This document shows, piece after piece, positions 1 through 7,872 of a stretch of DNA of 10,146 nucleotides. The stretch is from contig CAMWXM010000090.1 in NCBI GenBank assembly GCA_947178195.1, forward strand, positions 1 to 10,146, read 5' to 3'. The translations under genes and the position numbers were made by a program. Each line of letters starts with the position of its first letter. Position 1 is the first letter of the stretch. The notes beneath the pieces were generated by a model that did no database searches, was not told where the DNA came from, and worked only from the letters and a program-made list of their open reading frames with translations. The stretch is from an uncultured Ruminococcus sp. Its GTDB lineage: Bacteria > Bacillota > Clostridia > Oscillospirales > Ruminococcaceae.

Positions 1-1
1 T

Positions 2-3000
2 CCTTACAGTGATACTATTGCATTTGAAAAAAATCTTGAGCGTTTTTTTAATCTTGAAAGAATAAATCTTCATTGTTCATATCTGCCGGAATTGTTCTCC
101 ATGGATTATTATCCCGACCTTATCTCAAAGCTTAAAAGAAAGCTGGCGGTGGTAAACGGTTTTCTTGACGGAGCTGATGTGAAATATGGCGAGGGACTTA
201 TTACTATCGGTCTTAAAAATGGTGGATATGACCTTTTGATAAAATCTAATTTCTGCGGCGAGCTTTCAAAGCTGATATATGACGAATTCGGACTGGAAAT
301 AAAAGCTAAGCTTGACGGCGAACTGAAGGTAAACGTCCAGGAGCATGAGAAAAAAATGGAGCAGATAGAAGCGTCTTTATCGGAAGAGCTGAGGACTCAT
401 TCAGCAACCCCTGAGGAGGCTCCGGCTGCACACAGCGCAATTACAGTAAAAACCGTATCTCAGTCGGAGTATGCCGCAGAGCCAGTTTCCGACATGAAAA
501 CGGATATATCAGAAATAAAAGCTACTATAGATATAATCCCGGATTCGGCCGAAATAATAATGGGAAAAAATATCAGACAGCAGCCGATCTCCATTTCAGA
601 AGCCGTTTCGCAGCTTAACAGAAAGGTTACTGTTATGGCTGATATTTTTGACGTTGCCGATACAAAAACCACAAAAACAGGAAAGGAAATTTATACATAT
701 TATATAACCGATTATACCGCTTCGGTTATGATGAAATTTTTTTATGACCCTAAAAAGGATGATTTTCCAGTTAAAAAGCTTAAAGCAGGGGTTACGATAC
801 TCATTTACGGCGATATAGAGTATGATGAATTTTCAAGGGATATTACCATTCGTCCTCGTGCTATTACATCTGTTAAGAAAAAAATCACAAGAATTGATAA
901 TGCTCCTAAAAAGCGTGTGGAGCTTCATTTGCACACGGCTATGTCGGCTATGGACGCTGTAACGGAAGCTTCCGACCTGATAAAAAGAGCTCATTCGTGG
1001 GGACATAAGGCGATGGCCATTACCGATCACGGCGTTGTACAGGCTTTCCCCGACGCTATGAATACGGTATCAAAGCTTGATGATTTTAAGGTAATTTACG
1101 GCTGTGAGGCTTATGTCGTAAACGATATTAATCCTGTAAATATAATAAACAAAAACGATACAAGAAGTATCAATGAAGAAATAATCATATATGATGTGGA
1201 AACGACAGGTCTTAATGTTGCAAGCGAAAGACTTACAGAAATCGGCGCAGTAAAATTAAAAAATATGAGAATTATTGACAGCTTTAATATTTTTGTTAAT
1301 CCTCAGAAGCCGATTCCTCAGAATATTACTGAGCTTACAGGAATAACCGACGAGATGGTTGCTGACGCACCATTGGAAGATGAAGCGGTAAAACAATTTT
1401 TTGAGTTTTGCGGTGAAAATCCCGTTATGGTGGCTCATAACGCACGTTTTGATAATTCTTTTATAGACGCTGTATGCAAGCGGCATGATATTCCCCATGA
1501 ATATTCCAGTATCGACAGCCTTGTAATGTGTCGTGCAATGCTTCCCGAGCTTACAAGACACAAGCTTGATACTGTTGCAAAGCATTTGAAACTTGGCAAG
1601 TTTGAGCATCATCGTGCATGTGACGATGCTTTGATGCTTGCGAAAATTTTTATGGAGCTTATGGGCAGGCTTATCAGAGAAAACGGTGTTGAGACCTTTG
1701 CCGATTTAAATGTGAAGGTAAATAAAATAGATGTGAAAAAGCTTAAATCATATCATCAGATAATTCTGGTAAAAAACAGCGTGGGACTTAAAAATTTATA
1801 TAAGCTTATTTCATTCAGTCAGATAAATTATTTTTACAAAAAACCTCTTATGCCCAAATCCGAGCTGATGAAATACAGAGAAGGACTTATTTTCGGAAGC
1901 GCCTGTGAAGCAGGAGAGCTTTTCAGAGCAATCGTTGACCGGCGTCCTCAGAAGGAAATTGAGGAACTGGCAAAATTTTATGATTATCTTGAAATACAGC
2001 CGGTAATGAATAACGAATTTATGATAAGAAACGGTATGGCAAATTCTGTTGAGGATCTGGAAAATTATAATAGGGAGATAGTTGCCCTGGGGGAAAAGCT
2101 TGATATACCAGTATGCGCTACATGCGACGTTCATTTTATGGACTGGGAAGATAATGTTTTCAGAAAAATTCTTATGACCGGAAACGGCTTCAAGGACGCT
2201 GAAAGTCAGCCGCCTCTTTACCTGCGTACTACAGATGAAATGCTTGAAGAATTTAAGTATCTGGGTGAAGAAAAAGCCTATGAAGTCGTTGTTGAAAATA
2301 CAAATATGATAGCGGATATGATAGAGAGTACTGTTCGACCTATACCTAAGGGAACGTTTACTCCTGACCTGCCCGGCGCTCAAGAGGATTTGATAAGAAT
2401 CACTCATGAGCGTGCGGAGAGTATTTACGGTAGTCCGTTGCCTGAAATTGTAGACAAGCGGCTTACAAGAGAGCTTGATTCTATAATAAAACACGGATTT
2501 TCCGTGCTGTATATTATTGCGCAGAAGCTTGTGTGGAATTCGGAAGAAAACGGATATCTTGTAGGCTCAAGAGGTTCTGTTGGTTCGTCCTTCGTTGCTT
2601 CTATGGCAGGTATTTCCGAGGTAAATCCTCTTGTACCCCATTATGTATGTCCGAAATGCAAGTACAGCGAGTTTATTACAGATGGAAGTTATGGCTCAGG
2701 ATTTGATCTGCCGCAGAAAAACTGTCCTGAATGCGGCACTGATATGATACGGGAAGGCCATGACATTCCTTTTGAGACATTTCTGGGATTTGACGGAGAC
2801 AAAGCTCCTGATATAGATCTTAACTTTTCAAATGAATATCAGAGCTATGCCCATAGATATACCGAAGAGCTTTTTGGCCCTAAAAACGTGTTTAAAGCAG
2901 GAACTATAAGCGGTGTGCAGAAAAAAACTGCTTTCGGCTATGTTAAGCATTATCTTGAGGAAATCGGTAAATCGGTAAATCCTGCAGAAGAAAACAGGCT

Positions 3001-4237
3001 TTCTATTGGTTGTACCGGAGTTAAGCGAACTACCGGTCAACATCCGGGAGGAATGGTTGTTGTGCCGTCAGACTATGAGGTATATGATTTTACTCCCGTT
3101 CAGCATCCGGCTGAATCGGAGGAATCGGGAGTAGTTACTACTCATTTCGACTTCCATTCTCTGCACGATACTATTTTAAAGCTGGACGAGCTGGGACATG
3201 TTGTGCCGACACTTTATAAGCATCTTGAAGAAATGACCGGAAGGGTAATAAAGGATATTCCTACATCCGACCCAGAGGTAATAAAAATGTGTACCTCCTG
3301 TGAAGCACTGGGAGTTACCCCTGAGGAAATATACTGTAAAACCGGAAGTCTTGGTATTCCTGAAATGGGCACGGGCTTTACGATTCAGATGCTTATCGAT
3401 GCAAAGCCTAAAAAATTTAGCGACTTTTTACAGATCTCTGGACTTTCCCATGGTACAGATGTATGGATCGGAAATGCAAAGGAGCTTATTGACCAGGAAA
3501 TATGTACTATTTCAGACGTTATCGGTACTCGTGACAGTATCATGACATATTTGCTTTATAAAGGCGTTGAACCGAAAATGGCGTTTAATATTATGGAATG
3601 GACCAGAAAGGGCAAAGCACCGGCAAACTTTAATCCCGAAATTATTCAGATGCTCAAAGAGCATGATGTGCCTGAATGGTATATAAACAGCTGTCTTAAA
3701 ATTAAATATATGTTTCCTAAGGCTCACGCCGCAGCTTATGTAATTGCCGCAATAAAATTGGGTTGGTTTAAGCTTTATATGCCCCTTGAATTTTATGCTA
3801 CATTTTTTACCACAAGAGGTTCGGATTTTGATATTGAAACGGTTATGAATGGCTTGAATGCGGTCAGAAATAAAATTGAAGGTTTAAGAGCAAAAGGAAA
3901 TGATAAAAGTGCAAAGGAAAAGGATACTTACGAACTTCTGCTTATAATTAATGAAATGATGACAAGGGGATATGAATTTTTGCCTGTTGATATTTATAAA
4001 TCTCATGCAGCAAAATACATTATTGAAGATGAAAAAATAAGGATTCCTTTTAACGCTATTTCAGGAGTAGGCGAAAATGCTGCAATAAAGCTTTATGAAA
4101 CGGCGCAGAAAAGAAACTTTATTTCCATTGAAGAGCTTCAGAATAACAGCGGAGTATCAAAAACTACAATTGAAACTCTTGAAATTATGGGAGCATTGGG
4201 CAGTTTGCCAAAAACAAGTCAGATGACACTTTTTTAA
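2..4237 (+). CDS. polC: DNA polymerase III alpha subunit, PolC type (5'-truncated by window edge)
   Basis: This is the replicative DNA polymerase of low-GC Gram-positives, with built-in 3'-5' proofreading. The frame is open from base 2, so the gene starts upstream; the TTG at 92 and ATG at 101 are internal. About 1411 residues are visible, against roughly 1440 for the Bacillus protein. Domains in order are the end of the N-terminal domain, a variable linker (about 340-560), an OB fold (about 590-870), PHP part 1 (HLHT at 926, TDHG at 1022), and an inserted DEDDh exonuclease. The exonuclease shows DVE at 1193, AHNARFD ending in Asp at 1451, and His 1610/Asp 1625. PHP part 2 and the palm follow. 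The palm has a Cys4 zinc site (2648, 2657, 2723, 2732), catalytic Asp codons 2810 and 2816 in PDIDLNFS, and 3185 in KLDELGH. The protein ends in QMTLF, a sliding-clamp binding motif. All catalytic residues I can place are present. No frameshift is seen. Confidence 0.97.
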   Translation, partial: PYSDTIAFEKNLERFFNLERINLHCSYLPELFSMDYYPDLISKLKRKLAVVNGFLDGADVKYGEGLITIGLKNGGYDLLIKSNFCGELSKLIYDEFGLEIKAKLDGELKVNVQEHEKKMEQIEASLSEELRTHSATPEEAPAAHSAITVKTVSQSEYAAEPVSDMKTDISEIKATIDIIPDSAEIIMGKNIRQQPISISEAVSQLNRKVTVMADIFDVADTKTTKTGKEIYTYYITDYTASVMMKFFYDPKKDDFPVKKLKAGVTILIYGDIEYDEFSRDITIRPRAITSVKKKITRIDNAPKKRVELHLHTAMSAMDAVTEASDLIKRAHSWGHKAMAITDHGVVQAFPDAMNTVSKLDDFKVIYGCEAYVVNDINPVNIINKNDTRSINEEIIIYDVETTGLNVASERLTEIGAVKLKNMRIIDSFNIFVNPQKPIPQNITELTGITDEMVADAPLEDEAVKQFFEFCGENPVMVAHNARFDNSFIDAVCKRHDIPHEYSSIDSLVMCRAMLPELTRHKLDTVAKHLKLGKFEHHRACDDALMLAKIFMELMGRLIRENGVETFADLNVKVNKIDVKKLKSYHQIILVKNSVGLKNLYKLISFSQINYFYKKPLMPKSELMKYREGLIFGSACEAGELFRAIVDRRPQKEIEELAKFYDYLEIQPVMNNEFMIRNGMANSVEDLENYNREIVALGEKLDIPVCATCDVHFMDWEDNVFRKILMTGNGFKDAESQPPLYLRTTDEMLEEFKYLGEEKAYEVVVENTNMIADMIESTVRPIPKGTFTPDLPGAQEDLIRITHERAESIYGSPLPEIVDKRLTRELDSIIKHGFSVLYIIAQKLVWNSEENGYLVGSRGSVGSSFVASMAGISEVNPLVPHYVCPKCKYSEFITDGSYGSGFDLPQKNCPECGTDMIREGHDIPFETFLGFDGDKAPDIDLNFSNEYQSYAHRYTEELFGPKNVFKAGTISGVQKKTAFGYVKHYLEEIGKSVNPAEENRLSIGCTGVKRTTGQHPGGMVVVPSDYEVYDFTPVQHPAESEESGVVTTHFDFHSLHDTILKLDELGHVVPTLYKHLEEMTGRVIKDIPTSDPEVIKMCTSCEALGVTPEEIYCKTGSLGIPEMGTGFTIQMLIDAKPKKFSDFLQISGLSHGTDVWIGNAKELIDQEICTISDVIGTRDSIMTYLLYKGVEPKMAFNIMEWTRKGKAPANFNPEIIQMLKEHDVPEWYINSCLKIKYMFPKAHAAAYVIAAIKLGWFKLYMPLEFYATFFTTRGSDFDIETVMNGLNAVRNKIEGLRAKGNDKSAKEKDTYELLLIINEMMTRGYEFLPVDIYKSHAAKYIIEDEKIRIPFNAISGVGENAAIKLYETAQKRNFISIEELQNNSGVSKTTIETLEIMGALGSLPKTSQMTLF

Positions 4238-4238
4238 C

Positions 4239-4267
4239 TTGACTTTTTTGAATTGTTATGTTACCAT
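4239..4267 (+). promoter_or_regulatory. Candidate sigma-A promoter of the his operon
   Basis: TTGACT at 4239-4244 resembles a -35 box (5 of 6). After exactly 17 bases, TACCAT at 4262-4267 gives a weak -10 (4 of 6), strengthened by an upstream TG at 4259-4260 (extended -10). It starts two bases after the polC stop and would give a leader of about 35 bases before hisZ. That is too short for a T-box or peptide-leader attenuator. The assignment is by consensus only. Read-through from polC is an alternative way to transcribe the operon. Confidence 0.5.
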
Positions 4268-4295
4268 GTTATTATATTAGCAGACTAAAGTGTTT

Positions 4296-4301
4296 AAGGA
4301 G
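4296..4301 (+). promoter_or_regulatory. Ribosome binding site that fixes the hisZ start
   Basis: AAGGAG lies 7 bases before the ATG at 4309. An in-frame upstream ATG at 4258 has no such site and falls inside the candidate promoter, so 4309 is the better start. The protein then begins MKKNDLITPEGTRD, which matches the usual N-terminus of the family. Confidence 0.85.
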
Positions 4302-4308
4302 AACTATA

Positions 4309-5499
4309 ATGAAGAAAAATGATCTGATAACTCCGGAAGGAACAAGGGATTTACTTTTTGACGAATGTATAATAAGACAGTCGGTAGAAGAAAAGCTTCA
4401 TCGTATATTTAAAAACAGAGGCTACAGTGAACTTTTGACGCCGCTTATAGAATTTTATGACGTTTTTAATCATAATGAGGAATATTTTCCACAGGAAAAG
4501 CTTTTTAAGCTTACCGATAGTAAGGGAAGGCTGCTTGTTTTAAGACCGGATAATACAATACCTATTGCAAGAATAGTTGCGACCCGTCTTAAAGACACTC
4601 ATCTTCCAATGAGACTTTATTATAATCAGTGCATATTTAATATGGCGCCGTCTTTAAAAGGAAGAAGCGCTCAGACCAGTCAGACTGGAATCGAGCTTAT
4701 CGGTTCAGATTCAAAAATGGCTGACCTTGAAGTCATTTCAACGGCGATAGAAGTGCTTGCTTCAAGCTCTTCAAATAATTTTTCTTTGGAGATTGGTGAT
4801 ATAAGATTTTTCAGAGAGCTTGTAAATAAGCTTGATATAAATGACGAAAAAAAAGAAATAATCAGAAATTATATAGAAGCAAAAAATTATCCTGCGCTTA
4901 ACGATTTTCTTGATAATATCGGCAAAAATGAAATTACTCATGCTCTCAAAAAGCTTCCGGGATTATTCGGCGGAGAAGAGGTTTTTGAAAAGGCTTCAAA
5001 GCTTTTCTCTGATGAAAAAATTGACGGAGTTCTGCGTAATCTGAAAGAGCTTTACAATAAGATCTCTCAGATAATCGGAAGTGGAAACCTGACAGTTGAT
5101 TTAGGAATGGTAAACAGAACCGATTATTATACAAGCGTTATAATAAAGGGTTATCTGGAGGGTTACGGTGAGGAAGTTCTTTCCGGCGGACGCTATGACA
5201 AGCTTATAAAGGATTTCGGATATGACGTTCCGGCAATAGGCTTTGCAGTAAACGTAGACGCTGTAACCAAGGTTGAAATAAAAAATACTCAGGTGGTGAC
5301 GCCTGCTGCCGATGTGGTAGTATTTGCCGCAGATGGTTTTGAAATGAAAGCTATTGAAACGGCTGAAAATTTAAGAAAACAGGGACAAATAGCAGAGATA
5401 TCCCTTTTTGATACGGCTGAGGAAACAAGAGAATACTGCCGTGAAAAAGGAATATCACGAATTATTATTGTTGACGATTCAGCAAAGGAGGCGGAATAA
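4309..5499 (+). CDS. hisZ: ATP phosphoribosyltransferase regulatory subunit HisZ
   Basis: HisZ is a histidyl-tRNA-synthetase-like protein without aminoacylation activity. It assembles with short HisG into the hetero-octameric enzyme for the first step of histidine synthesis and is needed for activity and feedback inhibition by histidine. The protein has 396 residues, near the 391 of Bacillus HisZ. It opens with PEGTRDLL (motif 1 region), then RPDNT, the motif-2 segment ending GIELIG, and SGGRYDKL, the histidine-site motif (Gly-Gly codons from 5185). A C-terminal alpha/beta segment of about 65 residues resembles the synthetase anticodon-binding domain. A true HisS is less likely because motif 2 is degenerate (Asn111 where synthetases have Arg) and a short hisG follows directly. 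The coding end carries the hisG ribosome binding site, and the TAA abuts the hisG ATG, suggesting translational coupling that would help keep the two subunits balanced. Confidence 0.93.
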   Translation: MKKNDLITPEGTRDLLFDECIIRQSVEEKLHRIFKNRGYSELLTPLIEFYDVFNHNEEYFPQEKLFKLTDSKGRLLVLRPDNTIPIARIVATRLKDTHLPMRLYYNQCIFNMAPSLKGRSAQTSQTGIELIGSDSKMADLEVISTAIEVLASSSSNNFSLEIGDIRFFRELVNKLDINDEKKEIIRNYIEAKNYPALNDFLDNIGKNEITHALKKLPGLFGGEEVFEKASKLFSDEKIDGVLRNLKELYNKISQIIGSGNLTVDLGMVNRTDYYTSVIIKGYLEGYGEEVLSGGRYDKLIKDFGYDVPAIGFAVNVDAVTKVEIKNTQVVTPAADVVVFAADGFEMKAIETAENLRKQGQIAEISLFDTAEETREYCREKGISRIIIVDDSAKEAE

Positions 5500-6132
5500 A
5501 TGTCAAAGCCTATCAGAATTGCTCTTACAAAAGGCAGACTTGAAAAAGATACCGTTGGACTTCTTGAAAAAGCAGGATTTGACTGCACAGCTATCAGGGA
5601 AAAGGGCAGAAAGCTTATTCTGCCTGTAAAAAACGCTGATATAGAGGTAGTGCTTGCAAAGGCAAACGACGTTATTACATATGTGGAGCATGGCGTATGC
5701 GATATGGGCGTTGTGGGCAAGGATACTATAATTGAAATGAGCGGAAAGTTTTTTGAGCTTGTGGATTTAGGATTCGGTAAGTGCAAATTTGCTCTTGCGG
5801 TAAAAAAAGGCACTGATTTTTATGCGGGATACGGTATAAAAACCATTGCTACAAAATATCCTAACGTTGCAAGAACTTTCTTTGAAAGCAAGGGAATGGA
5901 CGTTGATATAGTTAAAATCGAAGGCTCTGTAGAGCTTGCGCCTTTGCTTGAGCTTTCAAACGGTATCGTAGATATAGTGGAAACAGGTACTACTCTTAAA
6001 GAAAACGGGCTTGAGGTCATTGAAGATATTGTTCCGATTTCTGCAAGGCTTATTGTAAATACCGTAAGCCTAAAGCTTCGCCAGAAGGAAATTGAAGATT
6101 TGATAAATGTTATTGAGGAGAATTTAAAATGA
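5500..6132 (+). CDS. hisG: ATP phosphoribosyltransferase catalytic subunit, short form
   Basis: HisG joins ATP and PRPP to form N1-(5-phosphoribosyl)-ATP, the committed step of histidine synthesis. At 210 residues it is the short form, lacking the C-terminal histidine-binding domain of long HisG (about 300 residues), so it depends on HisZ. The N-terminus has ALTKGRL (residues 8-14). The PRPP-binding signature DIVETGTTLKENGL starts at Asp158. The start at 5500 follows AAAGGAGG (5484-5491) by 8 bases and directly abuts the hisZ stop. Its own TGA overlaps the hisD start as ATGA, so translation is probably coupled on both sides. Nothing in it looks damaged. Confidence 0.97.
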   Translation: MSKPIRIALTKGRLEKDTVGLLEKAGFDCTAIREKGRKLILPVKNADIEVVLAKANDVITYVEHGVCDMGVVGKDTIIEMSGKFFELVDLGFGKCKFALAVKKGTDFYAGYGIKTIATKYPNVARTFFESKGMDVDIVKIEGSVELAPLLELSNGIVDIVETGTTLKENGLEVIEDIVPISARLIVNTVSLKLRQKEIEDLINVIEENLK

Positions 6133-7415
6133 TAAAGAAAATATATGCAAACGGAAAAGATGAGATAGATTTTCTTGAAAATTTGAAAAAGCGTAGCGGT
6201 GAAACTAATAAAAAGGTAGAACAGGTCGTAAATGAAATAATCGAAAATGTAAAGGCTAACGGCGACAAGGCTGTAAACGACTATACTCTTAAATTCGACG
6301 GCAGCCTTCCCCAGTATTACGAAGTTCCACAGGATGTTATAAATGATGCTCTTGACGAAGCGGACGAGGATTTTGTAAACGCACTGTTAAACTCTATGGA
6401 AAATGTTGCAGATTTTCACAACCGTCAGAGAGAACAGGGCTTTATGACCTCTAAGGATAATGGAGTAATGTTGGGACAAAGAGTCAGAGGACTTGAAAGA
6501 GTCGGACTTTATGTTCCCGGCGGTACGGCGGCTTATCCGTCAAGCGTTATTATGAATGCCGTTCCTGCAAAAATCGCCGGAGTAAAGGAAATTATTATGG
6601 TAACTCCGCCTTTGAAAGACGGTACGCCTAACAAGGATATTTTAGTTGCAGCCGCTATATGCGGAGTTGATAGGATTTTCCTGACCGGCGGCGCACAGGC
6701 TGTTGCGGCTCTGGCTTACGGTACGGAATCCATTCCAAAGGTGGATAAGATAGTAGGTCCTGGTAATATTTATGTTGCTACTGCTAAAAAGCTTTTGTAC
6801 GGTCAGGTAGACATTGACATGATAGCAGGACCTAGCGAAATTCTTGTAATGGCAGACGAAACTGCCGACCCTAAATTTGTCGCTGCCTACCTTATGTCGC
6901 AGGCTGAACACGACAGGCTTGCTTCTTCGATTTTGCTTACTACCAGCGAGGAAATTGCCGATAAAACTATTGAAGAGCTTGAAAGACAAATGCAGTACCT
7001 TTCAAGAAAGGATATTATCGAGGCTTCTCTTACCGATTATGGTATGATAATAGTCTGCGATTGTCCTCACTGTGCGGTGGAACTGGCAAACGCTATTGCT
7101 CCGGAACATCTTGAAGTGCTGATGAAAAATCCAACGGAATATATTGGTAAGCTTGATAATGCGGGGTCGGTATTTTTGGGCAATTACGCTTCAGAACCTC
7201 TTGGCGATTACTATGCCGGACCTAATCATGTTCTGCCTACAAGCGGTACTGCAAGATTTTTCTCACCCCTTTCAGTTTCAAGCTTTATTAAGCGTTCGAG
7301 CTATATTTATTATACGGAAGAAGCTTTGCGTGAAGCAAAAGACGATATAGTTTTAATTGCAGAAAGAGAGGGTCTTACCGCTCATGCTAATGCAATAAAG
7401 GTTAGATTCGAATAA
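6129..7415 (+). CDS. hisD: Histidinol dehydrogenase
   Basis: HisD is a zinc enzyme that oxidises L-histidinol to L-histidine in two NAD-dependent steps, the end of the pathway. It has 428 residues, the normal length. The expected active-site residues can be read directly: Gln258 and His261 in SQAEHD, Glu326 and His327 in APEHLEV, Asp360 and His367 in GDYYAGPNH, and His419 in LTAHAN. Gln, His, Asp360 and His419 are the zinc ligands in the family, and the Glu-His pair is catalytic. The signature stretch IAGPSEILVMAD is present. The start overlaps the hisG stop (ATGA) and has GAGGAG at 6115-6120. The core is richer in GC than the rest of the operon, which fits its many Gly/Ala codons. Confidence 0.98.
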   Translation: MIKKIYANGKDEIDFLENLKKRSGETNKKVEQVVNEIIENVKANGDKAVNDYTLKFDGSLPQYYEVPQDVINDALDEADEDFVNALLNSMENVADFHNRQREQGFMTSKDNGVMLGQRVRGLERVGLYVPGGTAAYPSSVIMNAVPAKIAGVKEIIMVTPPLKDGTPNKDILVAAAICGVDRIFLTGGAQAVAALAYGTESIPKVDKIVGPGNIYVATAKKLLYGQVDIDMIAGPSEILVMADETADPKFVAAYLMSQAEHDRLASSILLTTSEEIADKTIEELERQMQYLSRKDIIEASLTDYGMIIVCDCPHCAVELANAIAPEHLEVLMKNPTEYIGKLDNAGSVFLGNYASEPLGDYYAGPNHVLPTSGTARFFSPLSVSSFIKRSSYIYYTEEALREAKDDIVLIAEREGLTAHANAIKVRFE

Positions 7416-7420
7416 GGTGA
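7414..7420 (+). promoter_or_regulatory. Ribosome binding site of the small split-barrel gene, overlapping the hisD stop
   Basis: AAGGTGA uses the last two bases of the hisD TAA. It lies 6 bases before ATG 7427 and 9 bases before a second in-frame ATG at 7430, so the start could be either. It is weaker than the GGAGG-type sites of the his genes, but it shows the small gene is placed to be translated as part of the operon. Confidence 0.6.
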
Positions 7421-7426
7421 TTTTTT

Positions 7427-7846
7427 ATGATGAGAAATCCTGAAAGTACTATTGGAAATCTAATAGATAAACAAAAAACTGTATATGTAAGCTCAGTTGA
7501 TAGTGATGGTTTTCCAAATACTAAGGCTATGTTTTCACCTCGTAAAAGAGAAGGGATAAAAACATTTTATTTTACAACAAATATGTCTTCTTTGCGTGTT
7601 GAACAATTTGAAAAAAATCCTAATGCCTGTATCTATGCATGTGATAAACGCTTTTTCAGAGGCGTTATGCTTAAAGGAAAAATGGAGATAATGACTGATA
7701 TGGAGCATAGAAAAATGATTTGGCAGGACGGAGATACTATGTATTATCCACAAGGTGTTACCGATCCTGATTACTGCGTTTTAAAATTTACTGCGAAAAG
7801 CGGAAGGTATTATAGTAATTTTAAGTCAGAAGACTTTGAAATATAA
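7427..7846 (+). CDS. Small pyridoxamine 5'-phosphate oxidase-like split-barrel protein (probable FMN binder)
   Basis: The protein has 139 residues (138 if ATG 7430 is used) and no signal peptide or membrane segment. Its pattern fits the short pyridoxamine-5'-phosphate-oxidase-like / general stress protein 26 family of FMN-binding split barrels. There is a strand with VSSVDSDGFP (21-30), then AMFSPRKREG (34-43), FYFTTN (47-52), SSLRVEQFEKNPNACIY (54-70), and a C-terminal YYPQGVTDPDYCVLKF segment. True PdxH enzymes are longer (about 200 residues or more) and carry an extra C-terminal region absent here, so PLP synthesis should not be assumed. It sits 11 bases after hisD and 26 before hisC. By hand count bases 7441-7846 are about 32% GC (130 of 406), clearly below hisD. 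The substrate is unknown, and no step of histidine synthesis is known to need such a protein. Confidence 0.85.
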   Translation: MMRNPESTIGNLIDKQKTVYVSSVDSDGFPNTKAMFSPRKREGIKTFYFTTNMSSLRVEQFEKNPNACIYACDKRFFRGVMLKGKMEIMTDMEHRKMIWQDGDTMYYPQGVTDPDYCVLKFTAKSGRYYSNFKSEDFEI

Positions 7847-7862
7847 GTATTTCTTATAGAAT

Positions 7863-7868
7863 GGAGGT
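7863..7868 (+). promoter_or_regulatory. Ribosome binding site that fixes the hisC start
   Basis: GGAGGT lies 4 bases before the ATG at 7873. An in-frame ATG at 7861 overlaps this site and has no ribosome binding site of its own, so 7873 is preferred; the four extra residues are not expected in the protein. Confidence 0.8.
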
Positions 7869-7872
7869 CAAA

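Noticed and set aside
1811..2494. 227-codon open frame on the minus strand inside polC
   Set aside because: It lies wholly within the well-supported polC frame, has no recognisable family or ribosome binding site, and looks like an antisense shadow.
4216..4249. Possible rho-independent terminator after polC: AAGTCA (4216-4221) pairs with TGACTT (4240-4245), followed by T residues
   Set aside because: The stem is only 6 pairs with low GC and an 18-base loop, so it is too weak to call a terminator.
4277..4288. TTAG-CAGA-CTAA inverted repeat in the hisZ leader
   Set aside because: A 4-pair AT-rich stem is expected by chance and is too small to be a regulatory RNA element.
4258..4308. Upstream in-frame ATG that would add 17 residues to HisZ
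   Set aside because: It has no ribosome binding site, overlaps the candidate promoter, and the added residues do not look like the family's N-terminus; ATG 4309 has AAGGAG at ideal spacing.
4309..5499. Reading this gene as a true histidyl-tRNA synthetase
   Set aside because: Degenerate motif 2 and direct coupling to a short-form hisG fit HisZ better.
5289..5813. 174-codon open frame on the minus strand across the hisZ-hisG junction
   Set aside because: It is antisense to two clear genes and has a low-complexity Ser/Ile/Phe composition typical of shadows of AT-rich coding DNA.
7427..7846. Calling the small gene pdxH (pyridoxamine 5'-phosphate oxidase)
   Set aside because: It is too short and lacks the C-terminal region of PdxH; only the fold family is supported.
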